The notes: a model not told the origin generated them from the letters alone. A stretch of DNA of 59,518 nt from Clostridiales bacterium (GCA_031263155.1 JAISGK010000105.1:1-59518), one strand, 5' to 3'; shown: positions 1-8,286, counted from the first letter of the stretch. Numbers and translations are program-made.

Positions 1-27
1 TTTTTTGAGGAAGAGCTCCTCAAAAAA
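1..27. repeat. Perfect inverted repeat at window edge
   Basis: An 11-base inverted repeat with a 5-base spacer. The T run lies 5' and the A run 3' on both strands, which is the reverse of a rho-independent terminator. It may be an operator or the edge of a larger repeat cut by the window. Confidence 0.35.
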
Positions 28-144
28 ATCTTCCTCCTACCCTTGACTCCTCTACTGAACAGATTTTAGCTTACAGATATTGGCATTTTGGATAGGACAA
101 TTAAACTTGCAATCTTCACAGTGCGTGAAAGTTGCCAAAAATCA

Positions 145-172
145 TTGACATGTCCCTTGCGAGGGTTATAAT
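145..172 (+). promoter_or_regulatory. Sigma-A type promoter of the quinol monooxygenase-like gene
   Basis: TTGACA (145-150), 16-base spacer, TATAAT (167-172). This predicts a start near 180, about 30 bases before the GGAGG ribosome site of the gene at 212. Confidence 0.75.
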
Positions 173-211
173 ATTTATGTTGTGAAAGGAAAAATTTGAA
201 GGAGGTTAGGC

Positions 212-508
212 ATGGTAAGCGTATTTGCCCCCAACTATGTAAAAAAAGAAAACATCGAGACATTTAAAAGCATGACCGCCAATCTTGTGGCAGAAACCCA
301 AAAGGAGGCGGGTTGCATATCTTACAATCTGTATCAAGATGTAAACGATCCACAGGTTTTGGCGTTTGTAGAATTGTGGCAATCGCGCGAGGCCTTGGGC
401 GCGCATATGCAGACGCCGCACTTTAAGGAGATCGTGCCCAAGTTAGGCGAGCTGAAAGATCCGCTTGTTAAAGTCGAAACGCGCGTGATGAATCTGATTG
501 AGAATTGA
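212..508 (+). CDS. Putative quinol monooxygenase (ABM domain, YgiN-like)
   Basis: A small 98-residue protein that is almost entirely one antibiotic-biosynthesis-monooxygenase (ABM) domain, a dimeric ferredoxin-like fold. The family acts without metal or cofactor on quinols or other electron-rich aromatics; many clostridial members are uncharacterised. Visible hallmarks are the central EAGCISYNLYQD segment, FVELWQSREAL and the following His-rich stretch (HMQTPHF). The start has GAAGGAGG just upstream and a near-perfect promoter at 145-172, so the gene is probably monocistronic. A palindromic repeat follows its stop codon. The family is clear, the substrate unknown. Confidence 0.85.
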   Translation: MVSVFAPNYVKKENIETFKSMTANLVAETQKEAGCISYNLYQDVNDPQVLAFVELWQSREALGAHMQTPHFKEIVPKLGELKDPLVKVETRVMNLIEN

Positions 509-535
509 AATGTGATTTGATATGGTTCGAAAGTT

Positions 536-600
536 TAGGCCGGGCGCGCAATGGCGCGCCCTTACGACAGCCAGCATTTGGTGAAAACGCGCGTTTAGAG
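536..600. repeat. MITE-like palindromic repeat, copy 1 (right end)
   Basis: A GC-rich hairpin (GGGCGCGC at 542-549, GCGCGCCC at 554-561) followed by GAAAACGCGCGTTTAGAG, the right terminal repeat also seen at 51423-51440 and 19750-19767. The left end is absent. It abuts the stop codon of the GH18 gene at 601. Confidence 0.7.
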
Positions 601-1779
601 TTATTGCGAATAAATCAGCGGAGCGTAATCACGCGAAAATTTATAACCGTTAGCGGCGTCTTGATTAATGCTCCATGTCATTAACCCACGAATGGCATTG
701 CCATCCTCCTCCAGCCGTCCCAAGGCCCATGCCACAGCGGACGGATTGGAAACATATCCGTTAAGCGCGGCTTCTGGCGAGGCGGGCAGGCCTATGGCAA
801 GCTTCTTTGCCGGTATTTGTATATAATTACTTTGCCCATTTATTATAGCGCTTGTTAACTCATATAAAAACTCGCCCTTTAGCTCGTCGTTGTTTTGAGA
901 GATGTAACGATTATAAGTGTTTGACCAAATGCCGTCCAAACCTTGGTTGTAGTATTGCGGCATCACTAAATCGTATGAATTGCCCAGACCGCTAAAAAAG
1001 GGCTGGTACGTGGCGTTCGGCCCTCTCAATTTGCCAAATTCTGGCGCCATGGTAATGAAAAACGGTTTGCCTTGCGACTGATACTCCTCTTTCAGCTCCC
1101 GCAAGACAGAGGGTACCACTGTCTGATTATTCGCTGCGGTGATGGACCGGCCTTCTAAATCTATATCTATGCCCATAAAGTTATATGTCTCGATCGCGTT
1201 GATAACCTCTTGGCGAAATACCGCGCGATCCGCTGTTTTAATCGCTACGCCTTGATGAGCTCCGCCAAGCGAAAGCAAAACGACAGTACCGCGTGATCTT
1301 AAATAAGCGATGCCGCTCTTAAGCTCTTGCGCGGGTATGGTGGGCACAAAACGCGGCATACCTCCGTCGTCTGGTTCAAAAAATGCGACACACACAACAT
1401 TGTATTCAGGCGGAATGTCATACATAGAAAGCTGTGGCGCCCACCCGAACCAAAACCCGACCAATACACGCTCTGGTAAGCTGAACGCACTTTGTGTGGA
1501 TTGAGCAATTGGCGTCGGCTCCGCTGATTGAACGATCCCCTCTACCTGGTCAGATTGATTGTCAGGTTGCGGATTAACGTAAATGACGCGGCCTTTTGTA
1601 CGAATAGCGACGTGCAATGTATCGTATGGTTTATTTGTGGCTGGGTTGCCTGCAACCGGGTTGTTTACAACTTTTACGGCGGCGCGCGGACTGAGGTTGC
1701 GAGTGATTCTCCGCGTGGCCATTTGCCGCTTTAGTAGATTGATGTGGCGCATAAATGCGAGAAGGATAAATATGTGCAT
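601..1779 (-). CDS. Glycoside hydrolase family 18 protein (chitinase-like)
   Basis: A 392-residue GH18 (beta/alpha)8-barrel protein. Family signatures are visible: LLSLGG near residue 168 (the SxGG motif), GIDIDLE near 203-209 with Glu209 as predicted catalytic acid, MPQYYNQ on a later strand and a C-terminal GLMTWSINQDA. The family cleaves beta-1,4-GlcNAc polymers such as chitin, or peptidoglycan and N-glycan stems; the substrate cannot be told here. The first ~100 residues are basic and low complexity with a short hydrophobic start and no clear cleavage site, so export is uncertain. ATG at 1779 is preceded by AGAAGGGG. The stop lies directly against a dispersed repeat. Confidence 0.88.
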   Translation of the reverse strand: MHIFILLAFMRHINLLKRQMATRRITRNLSPRAAVKVVNNPVAGNPATNKPYDTLHVAIRTKGRVIYVNPQPDNQSDQVEGIVQSAEPTPIAQSTQSAFSLPERVLVGFWFGWAPQLSMYDIPPEYNVVCVAFFEPDDGGMPRFVPTIPAQELKSGIAYLRSRGTVVLLSLGGAHQGVAIKTADRAVFRQEVINAIETYNFMGIDIDLEGRSITAANNQTVVPSVLRELKEEYQSQGKPFFITMAPEFGKLRGPNATYQPFFSGLGNSYDLVMPQYYNQGLDGIWSNTYNRYISQNNDELKGEFLYELTSAIINGQSNYIQIPAKKLAIGLPASPEAALNGYVSNPSAVAWALGRLEEDGNAIRGLMTWSINQDAANGYKFSRDYAPLIYSQ

Positions 1780-1887
1780 GTAAATAACCCCTTCTGATAT
1801 TAATAATATTCATAATATGCGGAAGGGGTTGTATGTGAAACGTTGACAAAGGCGAAAGCCGCGTTGACGTTTAAAAGGAGAGTATTC

Positions 1888-2859
1888 ATGGACAAATATT
1901 TGAAAATTAATAACTCAGATTTGACAGTATGCCGAATAGGATTTGGAACCTCTCAGGCAGGGCTGCCTTGGGACGGCGCGGCGGCGCGCGGAATCTTGGA
2001 TGGCTATATTGGCCTTGGAGGCAATCTTATCGACACGGCCCGTATATACTCGGATTGGGTACCGCCTGAGATCGGAAGATCAGAGCGCGTGCTTGGCGAT
2101 TGGATACGTCATAGAGGTAAGCACAGCGATATAATATTGCTTACAAAATGCGGGCACCCAAGATTAAACTCAATGCATACCAGCAGAATGTCTAGGGAAG
2201 AAATCGAATCGGATTTGGAGAAGAGCTTAAAATCCCTGTGTGTTGAATGTATTGACATCTTTTGCTACCATAGGGACGGTATAAACCGTCCGGTGGAATA
2301 TCTTATTGAGACTATGGAAAATTTCGTGCGCGCGGGTAAAATACGATATTACGGTTGTTCAAACTGGTCAGCCGCTAGAATGGCGGAAGCTGACGCGTAT
2401 TGCAAGCAAGCGGGATACAGGGGATTTATAATAAACGAGGCTTTGTTTAACTATGGAACAAAATATATGAAACCCCATTCCGATGATACATTGGCTGTCG
2501 CTGACGATAGCATGTTAAAATATCACGCGCGAACCCATGATAATGTTCTTGTGCCATATACATCTTTATGCGGCGGATTTTTTCACACGCTAGACAGTAA
2601 AGGCGAAGAAGCTGTAAAAGACAGCCCATATTATACAACCGGCAATTTGGAACGATATAAAAAACTCAAAATAATAGCCAAAAGGCATAGTACCGGTTTC
2701 ACACAAGCGTTGCTGGGATTTGTGCTAACTAAAAAAACCGCAATGATTCCTTTAATGAGTTCTGGCAGTGTAAAGCATATCGAATACGCGATGGATACTT
2801 TAAATATTGATTTTTGCGCGGATGAATTCAAAGACGAATCCGCGCCGGGGGATATCTGA
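1888..2859 (+). CDS. Aldo/keto reductase
   Basis: A 323-residue NADP(H)-dependent oxidoreductase of the aldo/keto reductase family. The catalytic tetrad can be placed: Asp49 and Tyr54 in DTARIYS, Lys87 in LLTKCG, and His128 in IDIFCYHRDG. The C-terminal MIPLMSSGS segment matches the cofactor 2'-phosphate-binding loop region. The sequence is typical of the YdhF/YghZ-type branch often found beside sugar-catabolic genes; the substrate is unknown. The frame is open from 1843, but the ATG at 1888 has AAAGGAG eight bases upstream and is preferred. Confidence 0.88.
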   Translation: MDKYLKINNSDLTVCRIGFGTSQAGLPWDGAAARGILDGYIGLGGNLIDTARIYSDWVPPEIGRSERVLGDWIRHRGKHSDIILLTKCGHPRLNSMHTSRMSREEIESDLEKSLKSLCVECIDIFCYHRDGINRPVEYLIETMENFVRAGKIRYYGCSNWSAARMAEADAYCKQAGYRGFIINEALFNYGTKYMKPHSDDTLAVADDSMLKYHARTHDNVLVPYTSLCGGFFHTLDSKGEEAVKDSPYYTTGNLERYKKLKIIAKRHSTGFTQALLGFVLTKKTAMIPLMSSGSVKHIEYAMDTLNIDFCADEFKDESAPGDI

Positions 2860-2976
2860 TCTGTATTTTCAGATCTATCAAGCGGGTTGGCGGGCGCACA
2901 GGCGACTGCTCGACCATCCGCTTGCCTATCGACTTTTTGAGCGGAGCGATATTTACGGTGAGCGCTGACATAACCC

Positions 2977-4176
2977 CTATTTTAGCAGCCAATCCAACAC
3001 ATTTATCTGTTTTATACCGTTATGGGATGTAGGCGGCGTGTTATCCATTGTCAGTAAGTATTTTGGGTTGTGGTCGTTTATACTGTCAATCGGAGCGAGT
3101 TCCCTCTGTAGGGTATGCCCGTCAGCGTCAATTACCGTGTACGCGACTTGATAATATTCTGGACCCTCATCGCCGATTGCGATAAAATCTACCTCTGTGT
3201 TACCGACCTTGCCAATATAGATCTCATAGCCGCGCCGGAGCAGTTCAAGGAACACCACATTTTCAAGAATATGCCCCGCGTCGGCTTTCTTTGTACCACC
3301 GAGCAGCGTGTAACGCAGCCCAATGTCTGCGGCATAATACTTATCGCCTGTTTTTAAGTATTGCTTTCCTTTAACGTCGTACCGCCCTATTCGATAAAGG
3401 ATAAAACTATCCGTAAGCGCGGAAAGATAGTTCTCTACTGTGTGGACGTTTATTTTCCTACCCGAAGAAGTCATTGTATCCGCAATTTTATTCGTGGAGC
3501 AAATGTTTCCGATATTGTCAAACATAAACCGCACTACGCTTTTGAGCATCTCAATGTCTGGAAAGCGGCGGCGAGCTACGATATCTTTCAAGACTATCGT
3601 GTCATAAATCCCTTGCAAATACAGCTTGCGGTCTTGCGGGCGCTCTAACTCAAGGGCGTACGGAAATGCGCTGTTTAGAACATAATCGGCATATAAGCGT
3701 TCGAGACTTGTTCCCTGCGGGAAAGCCGATACATACTCCCTGAAAGAAAGCGGGAGCATTTTTATCTCCACATATCGCCCTGACAAAAGAGTGGCGAGTT
3801 CACCTGAGAGCAGGTAGGCGTTTGACCCTGTGATATAGACATCACAGTTCTTCTTTACATACAGCCCGTCAACCGCCTGTTGAAAATTTGCAACTCGCTG
3901 AACCTCGTCCAGAAAGATATAATTCATTCTGTCGGGCAATAACCGTTCTTTTGCATAGTCATAAAGCTGACGACTCGTTTCTATATCAGCGAAATCCCCG
4001 TCTTCAAGGTTGACAGCGATTATTTGCTCATCTGAAACGCCGTTTGATCTCAGATAGTCCTGAAACAGCTCAAACAGCGTGGACTTACCGCAACGCCGTA
4101 TCCCCGTAACAATCTTTATAAGTTCCTTGTCACGAAAATTTATCAGTGTGTTCAAATATTCTTGCCGCTGTATCAT
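2977..4176 (-). CDS. AAA-type ATPase with DUF4143 C-terminal domain
   Basis: A 399-residue ATP-binding protein of the AAA/DUF4143 group, common and scattered in gut anaerobes. The N-terminal half has Walker A (TGIRRCGKST, about residues 24-33) and Walker B (YIFLDEVQ, about 87-93) and an arginine-rich LSGRYVEIKMLPLSFREY segment. The C-terminal part (NTEVDFIAI, then YYQVA) resembles the restriction-endonuclease-like fold described for DUF4143. Its role is not established; proposals include DNA-related or defence functions. ATG at 4176 is preceded by GGAGAG and replaces an upstream in-frame start at 4221. It is a lone gene and no partner is seen. Confidence 0.85.
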   Translation of the reverse strand: MIQRQEYLNTLINFRDKELIKIVTGIRRCGKSTLFELFQDYLRSNGVSDEQIIAVNLEDGDFADIETSRQLYDYAKERLLPDRMNYIFLDEVQRVANFQQAVDGLYVKKNCDVYITGSNAYLLSGELATLLSGRYVEIKMLPLSFREYVSAFPQGTSLERLYADYVLNSAFPYALELERPQDRKLYLQGIYDTIVLKDIVARRRFPDIEMLKSVVRFMFDNIGNICSTNKIADTMTSSGRKINVHTVENYLSALTDSFILYRIGRYDVKGKQYLKTGDKYYAADIGLRYTLLGGTKKADAGHILENVVFLELLRRGYEIYIGKVGNTEVDFIAIGDEGPEYYQVAYTVIDADGHTLQRELAPIDSINDHNPKYLLTMDNTPPTSHNGIKQINVLDWLLK

Positions 4177-4237
4177 AGCGCACTCTCCGCAATTAGTATG
4201 CACCAATAATACCATAAGCAAAGCTTAATGACAAATA

Positions 4238-4256
4238 TTTGCGCAACATGCGCAAA
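4238..4256. promoter_or_regulatory. Perfect 8-3-8 palindrome upstream of the DUF4143 ATPase
   Basis: TTTGCGCA, ACA, TGCGCAAA. It sits between the 3' end of the NifB-like gene and the start of the ATPase gene, both on the minus strand. It could be an operator or a weak terminator of the upstream gene. Confidence 0.4.
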
Positions 4257-4271
4257 CTATGTACTTCTTGA

Positions 4272-5450
4272 TTATCCATGCGAAAATGTTTCCAGTTGCC
4301 GATTCTCAAATAGTTCTTTGGACAAATCGCTTATGCCCGGTATCCCGCAAGCGTCAGCGCGGCAGTGCTTGCAGTGCCTGAACTGCTGGAGGTACTGGCC
4401 CGCCTCGCGCCTTGCCCCTTCTATTTGCTCACAGGTGGGCGGTTCTATATCCGCAAACTCATTTTGGGGAATGAGCGGAATAATATTGTGACATGTCGCG
4501 CCTGCGGCCTTCACGGACTTGGCAATGTCGGCGATATGTCCGTCGTTTATTCCTGGAATTAGCACGGTGTTTACTTTTACGGCCATACCTGTATTCGCGC
4601 ATTCTCGTATTCCCGCAAGCTGTGAGGCAATCAAATCTTTGTCGCCCTTAACCCATGACACAATTTTTTTGAGTATCTCGCTATCAACCGCGTTAACCGT
4701 TACCGTGATGGTTCTAACACCAACGCCCCAAAGCTCTTGTGCCTTTCCGGGGAGCTCCAGCCCGTTGGTTGACAGGCATTTAATGAGTTTTGGAAACTCG
4801 ACGTGGACCATTTTGAAAGTTTTAATGGCATGACTGGTTGCCAACGTATCGCCCGGCCCGGCAATGCCGACAACCGTTATTTCGGGGCATAGTTTTAATG
4901 CCTCGCGCACAACGTCAACGGTTTCTTCAGGTTTGAGAATACCGGCTGATACGCCGGGGCGATCTTCGACGATGTTTTGCGATCGGGCGCAGAACCTGCA
5001 TTGGATGTTGCAGGCCGGGCTAACGGGCAAATGCAGGCGGCCTTTAGTGTTATGCGCCTTTGACGAGAAACACGGGTGATCGTCAATCACTTCACGTCGT
5101 TTGTAACCGCCAAATGGCAGACGTTTCAGATATTTTATGTAATCGGCAATTAATTTTTCTATGAATCCAGAACTCTCAAGCACCTGAACCCCTTGCATAT
5201 GTAGGCGAAATTTCGCTTGATTGCCAACTTGAACCGCAATCAATACCTGACAGTCAGAAATAATTTCAATGCTTTTTTCAAACTTCCCCTCGTCGTGTTC
5301 GCCGAGTTTACATGGCGTGTCGTTTTCACGCATTTCAACGAACCGCCAAGTATGGGTAAGTTCATCAATATCAATTATCACAAACCGCTGCGCGCGGCCA
5401 AAGTGCTGCGATACAAAAACGCCATTATTTGACGCAAACGCTAATTTCAT
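4272..5450 (-). CDS. NifB-like radical SAM protein with N-terminal NifX-like domain
   Basis: A 392-residue protein with two domains. Residues 1-110 resemble the dinitrogenase iron-molybdenum cofactor (NifX/NafY-like) fold, with HFGRA near the start. Residues 120-392 are a NifB-type radical SAM domain: HPCFSSKAH, then CNIQCRFC (Cys147/151/154, the 4Fe-4S/AdoMet motif), GIAGPGD, and a C-terminal HCKHCRADACG that closely matches NifB. Canonical NifB has the NifX-like domain at the C-terminus, so the order is reversed. The Cys usually found a few residues after the radical SAM motif is missing (ARSQNIV). No nifHDK genes lie in the window, so a nitrogenase role is doubtful; a metal-cluster or regulatory role is possible. 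ATG at 5450 is chosen over an in-frame ATG 24 codons upstream because the family homology begins there. Confidence 0.82.
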   Translation of the reverse strand: MKLAFASNNGVFVSQHFGRAQRFVIIDIDELTHTWRFVEMRENDTPCKLGEHDEGKFEKSIEIISDCQVLIAVQVGNQAKFRLHMQGVQVLESSGFIEKLIADYIKYLKRLPFGGYKRREVIDDHPCFSSKAHNTKGRLHLPVSPACNIQCRFCARSQNIVEDRPGVSAGILKPEETVDVVREALKLCPEITVVGIAGPGDTLATSHAIKTFKMVHVEFPKLIKCLSTNGLELPGKAQELWGVGVRTITVTVNAVDSEILKKIVSWVKGDKDLIASQLAGIRECANTGMAVKVNTVLIPGINDGHIADIAKSVKAAGATCHNIIPLIPQNEFADIEPPTCEQIEGARREAGQYLQQFRHCKHCRADACGIPGISDLSKELFENRQLETFSHG

Positions 5451-5582
5451 ATGCCACCCGCCCATTCTCCGCCAATGGCCATAAGTAACCAAGGCGCTTC
5501 TGGTTTCCATCATATAATACATATATGCTAAATATGCGTTGAGTATACATTAGGCCGATTTATTTGTCAAGAGACATTATAT

Positions 5583-5609
5583 CTTGAAGGAAACCTCTTG
5601 AAGGAAACC
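5583..5609. repeat. Short direct repeat (13 bp x 2)
   Basis: CTTGAAGGAAACC occurs at 5583-5595 and 5597-5609, one base apart, just before the hairpin at 5624. No function is apparent. Confidence 0.45.
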
Positions 5610-5623
5610 AGAAAAGCTTTAGC

Positions 5624-5664
5624 AAAGCCCGTAATCATGAATTCTCCTGATTGCGGGCTTTTTT
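5624..5664. terminator. Hairpin terminator downstream of the fucosidase gene
   Basis: A 14-bp stem (5624-5637 with 5648-5661) containing GCCCG/CGGGC and a 10-base loop. A-runs and T-runs flank it on both sides, so it can act in both directions. It ends the minus-strand fucosidase transcript. The longer T tract is on the plus strand. Confidence 0.7.
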
Positions 5665-5674
5665 GCCGTTGCTG

Positions 5675-6961
5675 CTAGTATATCTTCCCGTCGTTAAGCT
5701 GAGGAATAGCGGCGAACGCCACGAATTCCGGCTTATTCTCGAATTCCAGGGCCATAACGGTGACACCCGCAATCCCTGGAGATCTTTCTGACAGGCCACG
5801 TAGTAAAATACGGTATTTTTCTTGTGTAAATTGCAGATCATCCTCGCTGCCCAGGATGTGCGCCCGCAACAGCCTGGAGGTGAACCCGCCCAAAACCAGC
5901 GCGCCGTCTTTAGGCCAAATCCAGTTCCATATGTAGACGGTGTTTCCCTTTACCGTGGTGTCGCAAAGTCCGTTGCAGAGGCTGCAATCCAACCGATCCC
6001 GATCCATCTTCCCGTAAACGCTTTCGCCGTTCGCCTGCAACCACCTGCCGACCGTAGTAAGCGGCTCGATTGCCTCGGCGGGGATTGAGCCGTCGACCGC
6101 CGGACCGATATTAAGAAGCAAATTACCGCCGGAGGAACTCACTTTGCAGAGCATACGGAGAATTGCGTGAGCGTTTAGGCTGTATTTAGCCGCCTGCTCC
6201 GAATCCACATACCCCCAGCTCATGCCGTTAAAGGTCATGCAGCTCTCCCAATCACGCTTATCAGCGGTAATATGTTCTTCTGGCGTGCCGAAATCCTCAT
6301 CCAGCCTGCTGCGGTTATTAATGATGATATCGGGCTGTAAGGCCCGCATTTTTTGGTTACGCTCCAAGGAGTTCCAGCCTTCGGCAGATTTCATCGGCTC
6401 AGGCACATCGAACCAGAGGATGTCTATCTTGCCGTAATTTGTGAGAAGCTCCCGGTTAAGCCCGTCAATATATTCGTTAAACCTCCGCCTCGCTTCCGAG
6501 TCTGTGGCGCTGATCTTGGCATCCGGGTGATGCCAGTCCATAAGCGATGAGTAAAAGCCGATACCAAGACCATATTTGCGGCAGGCGTCCACGAATTCAC
6601 GGACAATATCCCTATGCGGGCCGTAATTCACGCTATTATAGGGGTTAACCTGGGAATCCCACAGACTAAAGCCCTCATGGTGGCGGGTAGTAAGTACCAT
6701 ATACTTCATTCCGGCGCTCTTTGCCAGTTTCGCCCATTCTTCGGCACAGCCTTTTCGGGGCGCAAAGTGATCGGCCAGTTTCTCATATTCCTCAATGGGC
6801 CAGTTTTCAAAAGCCATGGCCCATTCCGCCCTGCCCAAGGCGGCGTAAACACCATAATGGACGAATAACCCAAACCTCGCTTCCCGCCACCATGCCATCC
6901 GCTTATCTCTGCTTTGCGCTGTCTGCGCTTCGTATTCCGGCAAAGAAATAATTCGTTCCAT
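5675..6961 (-). CDS. Alpha-L-fucosidase (GH29)
   Basis: A 428-residue GH29 retaining alpha-L-fucosidase that releases terminal L-fucose. Family motifs are in order: WWREARFGLFVHYGVY near residue 24, LTTRHHEGFSLWDS near 90-102, and KIDILWFDVPEP near 178-188 with Asp185 in the nucleophile position. There is no signal peptide, so it probably acts on imported fucosides in the cytoplasm. It is shorter than multi-domain GH29 enzymes but covers the whole barrel and a small C-terminal sandwich. ATG at 6961 has AGGAGG at ideal distance. The L-fucose isomerase at 55142-56920 would handle the released sugar. A palindrome over its promoter suggests specific repression. Confidence 0.92.
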   Translation of the reverse strand: MERIISLPEYEAQTAQSRDKRMAWWREARFGLFVHYGVYAALGRAEWAMAFENWPIEEYEKLADHFAPRKGCAEEWAKLAKSAGMKYMVLTTRHHEGFSLWDSQVNPYNSVNYGPHRDIVREFVDACRKYGLGIGFYSSLMDWHHPDAKISATDSEARRRFNEYIDGLNRELLTNYGKIDILWFDVPEPMKSAEGWNSLERNQKMRALQPDIIINNRSRLDEDFGTPEEHITADKRDWESCMTFNGMSWGYVDSEQAAKYSLNAHAILRMLCKVSSSGGNLLLNIGPAVDGSIPAEAIEPLTTVGRWLQANGESVYGKMDRDRLDCSLCNGLCDTTVKGNTVYIWNWIWPKDGALVLGGFTSRLLRAHILGSEDDLQFTQEKYRILLRGLSERSPGIAGVTVMALEFENKPEFVAFAAIPQLNDGKIY

Positions 6962-7022
6962 GCATTTTCCTCCTGTTGGTCAATGAGAGGGCGCGGCTTG
7001 CTTTTTTAGCCCTCATAATTCC

Positions 7023-7052
7023 ATTTTACCATTCGTCGGTAAAAGAATTCAA
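7023..7052 (-). promoter_or_regulatory. Fucosidase promoter with overlapping palindromic operator
   Basis: On the minus strand TTGAAT (7047-7052), an 18-base spacer and TAAAAT (7023-7028) form a promoter. The inverted repeat TTTTACC (7024-7030) / GGTAAAA (7038-7044) covers the -10 and the spacer. That is the position expected of a repressor operator. The regulator is unknown. Confidence 0.55.
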
Positions 7053-7178
7053 GAGACAACAGGTATTTTAGGCGACCGTATGCTGCTCTGTTCTTATTTG
7101 TAAGAGATGCTTCTTGTGACTTGGGATTTGGCATTAAAAAGGTAGACGCCGTTGCGCTGGCTTTTCGCAAACCCGCTC

Positions 7179-7206
7179 TTGACAATTAGGGCATAATGAA
7201 TATAAT
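7179..7206 (+). promoter_or_regulatory. tRNA-Pro promoter
   Basis: TTGACA (7179-7184), 16-base spacer, TATAAT (7201-7206), 20 bases before the tRNA 5' end. Confidence 0.75.
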
Positions 7207-7225
7207 GGAGTAGTCTGTTGCTCAT

Positions 7226-7299
7226 CGGGGCGTGGCCCAGTTTGGTAGGGCGCATGGTTCGGGACCATGAGGCCGCAGGTTCAAATCCTGTCGCCCCGA
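7226..7299 (+). tRNA. tRNA-Pro (anticodon CGG)
   Basis: A complete 74-nt cloverleaf. Acceptor CGGGGCG pairs with CGCCCCG, the D-stem is GCCC/GGGC, the anticodon stem CATGG/CCATG holds loop TTCGGGA with anticodon CGG reading CCG, and the T-arm carries TTCAAAT. The discriminator base is A and the 3' CCA is not encoded. A promoter and a strong terminator frame it, so it is a single transcription unit. Confidence 0.95.
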
Positions 7300-7317
7300 G
7301 TAAATAAAACTTTGCAA

Positions 7318-7354
7318 AATCAACCTTTCGGAGGCCTCAAAAGGTTGATTTTTT
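7318..7354 (+). terminator. Terminator of tRNA-Pro
   Basis: Stem AATCAACCTTT (7318-7328) with AAAGGTTGATT (7340-7350), followed by a T run to 7354. Confidence 0.9.
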
Positions 7355-7443
7355 GAGTTAGGCGATTTTGAAAAATGGCGGATATGCTATTGGCACTTAA
7401 TAGCGAATATGCTATAGTGAATCACGGTAAAGGAGATGAGCGG

Positions 7444-7698
7444 ATGCCCGTTATAGCAAGGTTCTATGGATTGATCATTAAGATGTATTTTCAGCAGAGC
7501 GAGCACAACCCACCACACTTTCATGTAGTCTACGGAGAGTATCTGGGGGCCTTCGATATTCGAACGCTCGAAATGATAGAGGGAGATCTGCCTGCTAAAG
7601 CTCAAGCCCTCGTCAGGGAATGGGCGGAGAAACACAAAGAGGATCTGTTGAAGATCTGGACAACGCAGGAGTTTGTACAGCTCCCCCCGCTGGAATAA
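7444..7698 (+). CDS. DUF4160 domain protein
   Basis: An 84-residue protein of the DUF4160 family. The start MPVIARFYGLIIKMYF and the following HNPPHFHVVYGEY segment are the recognised signature. Family members are usually encoded next to a DUF2442 protein, as here at 7732, and the pair has been listed among toxin-antitoxin-like gene pairs without firm biochemistry. ATG at 7444 is preceded by AAGGAG; the frame is open from 7375 but has no ribosome site there. It lies directly downstream of the tRNA-Pro gene, a common landing place for acquired modules. Confidence 0.85.
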   Translation: MPVIARFYGLIIKMYFQQSEHNPPHFHVVYGEYLGAFDIRTLEMIEGDLPAKAQALVREWAEKHKEDLLKIWTTQEFVQLPPLE

Positions 7699-7731
7699 GG
7701 CGGAAAATGGTAAAGAGAGGAGAACCGCGCA

Positions 7732-8145
7732 ATGTTTCATAAGGTGAAAACAGTAAAGCCGTTGCCGGGTTATCTCTTGGCGGTCAGCTTTGAGAACGAC
7801 GAGCAAAAGCAGTACGATGTAAAGCCCCTCTTTGATAAGTGGGATGCATTCAAGGCGCTTGCCCTAGTAAAAAATCTGTTTGAGCAGGTGCAGGTAGACG
7901 TCGGCGGCTATGGCGTTAGCTGGAACGATGATATAGATCTGTCGTGTGATGAACTCTATAATAACGGCTGTAAGATCGGGGAGTTAAATGTGCAAAGAGT
8001 GATTACGGAAGCTCTAAAAAATCAGTTTGATTCCACATTTCATATGGCGAAGGTTCTTGTTCAGATTTGCCCTGAGGAGATTTGGGCTTCCTCCTATAAT
8101 GACGTGCCATTTTGGCAGCAGGTGTTTCATTACGTCTATGAATGA
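7732..8145 (+). CDS. DUF2442 domain protein with C-terminal extension
   Basis: A 137-residue protein. Residues 1-76 are a DUF2442 domain: VKPLPGYLLAVSFENDEQKQYDVKPL and then GVSWNDDIDLSCDELYNNG. Most DUF2442 proteins end soon after this point; here about 60 further residues (FHMAKVLVQICPEEIWASSYND) have no recognised match. It starts 33 bases after the DUF4160 gene and has AGAGGAGA upstream, so the two are probably co-transcribed. Function unknown; a partner or antitoxin-like role to the DUF4160 protein is inference. Confidence 0.82.
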   Translation: MFHKVKTVKPLPGYLLAVSFENDEQKQYDVKPLFDKWDAFKALALVKNLFEQVQVDVGGYGVSWNDDIDLSCDELYNNGCKIGELNVQRVITEALKNQFDSTFHMAKVLVQICPEEIWASSYNDVPFWQQVFHYVYE

Positions 8146-8235
8146 TCTATCCATCCGCATAAAGCAATAATGGTAAGCTCCTCTATCTGAGCGCCTCTAT
8201 GCGCCAGCGCTACGCAAAAAATATTGTGGCCTGTA

Positions 8236-8286
8236 TTGACAAAAGAAAAAAGAATGGGTATAATAATTTAAGAAATGATAATCATT
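8236..8286 (+). promoter_or_regulatory. Promoter with PerR/Fur-type box for reverse rubrerythrin
   Basis: TTGACA (8236-8241), 17-base spacer, TATAAT (8259-8264). Just downstream lies AATGATAATCATT (8274-8286), a 6-1-6 palindrome matching the Fur/PerR operator core, positioned to block transcription. Because the target is a peroxide-reducing enzyme, PerR is the more likely regulator. Confidence 0.75.

Noticed and set aside
1-27. Rho-independent terminator at the window start
   Set aside because: T run before and A run after the stem is the wrong polarity on both strands.
4272-5450. Evidence for nitrogen fixation
   Set aside because: Only a NifB-like protein with altered domain order is present; no nifH, nifD, nifK, nifE or nifN in the window. 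The iscS/iscU operon is general Fe-S assembly.
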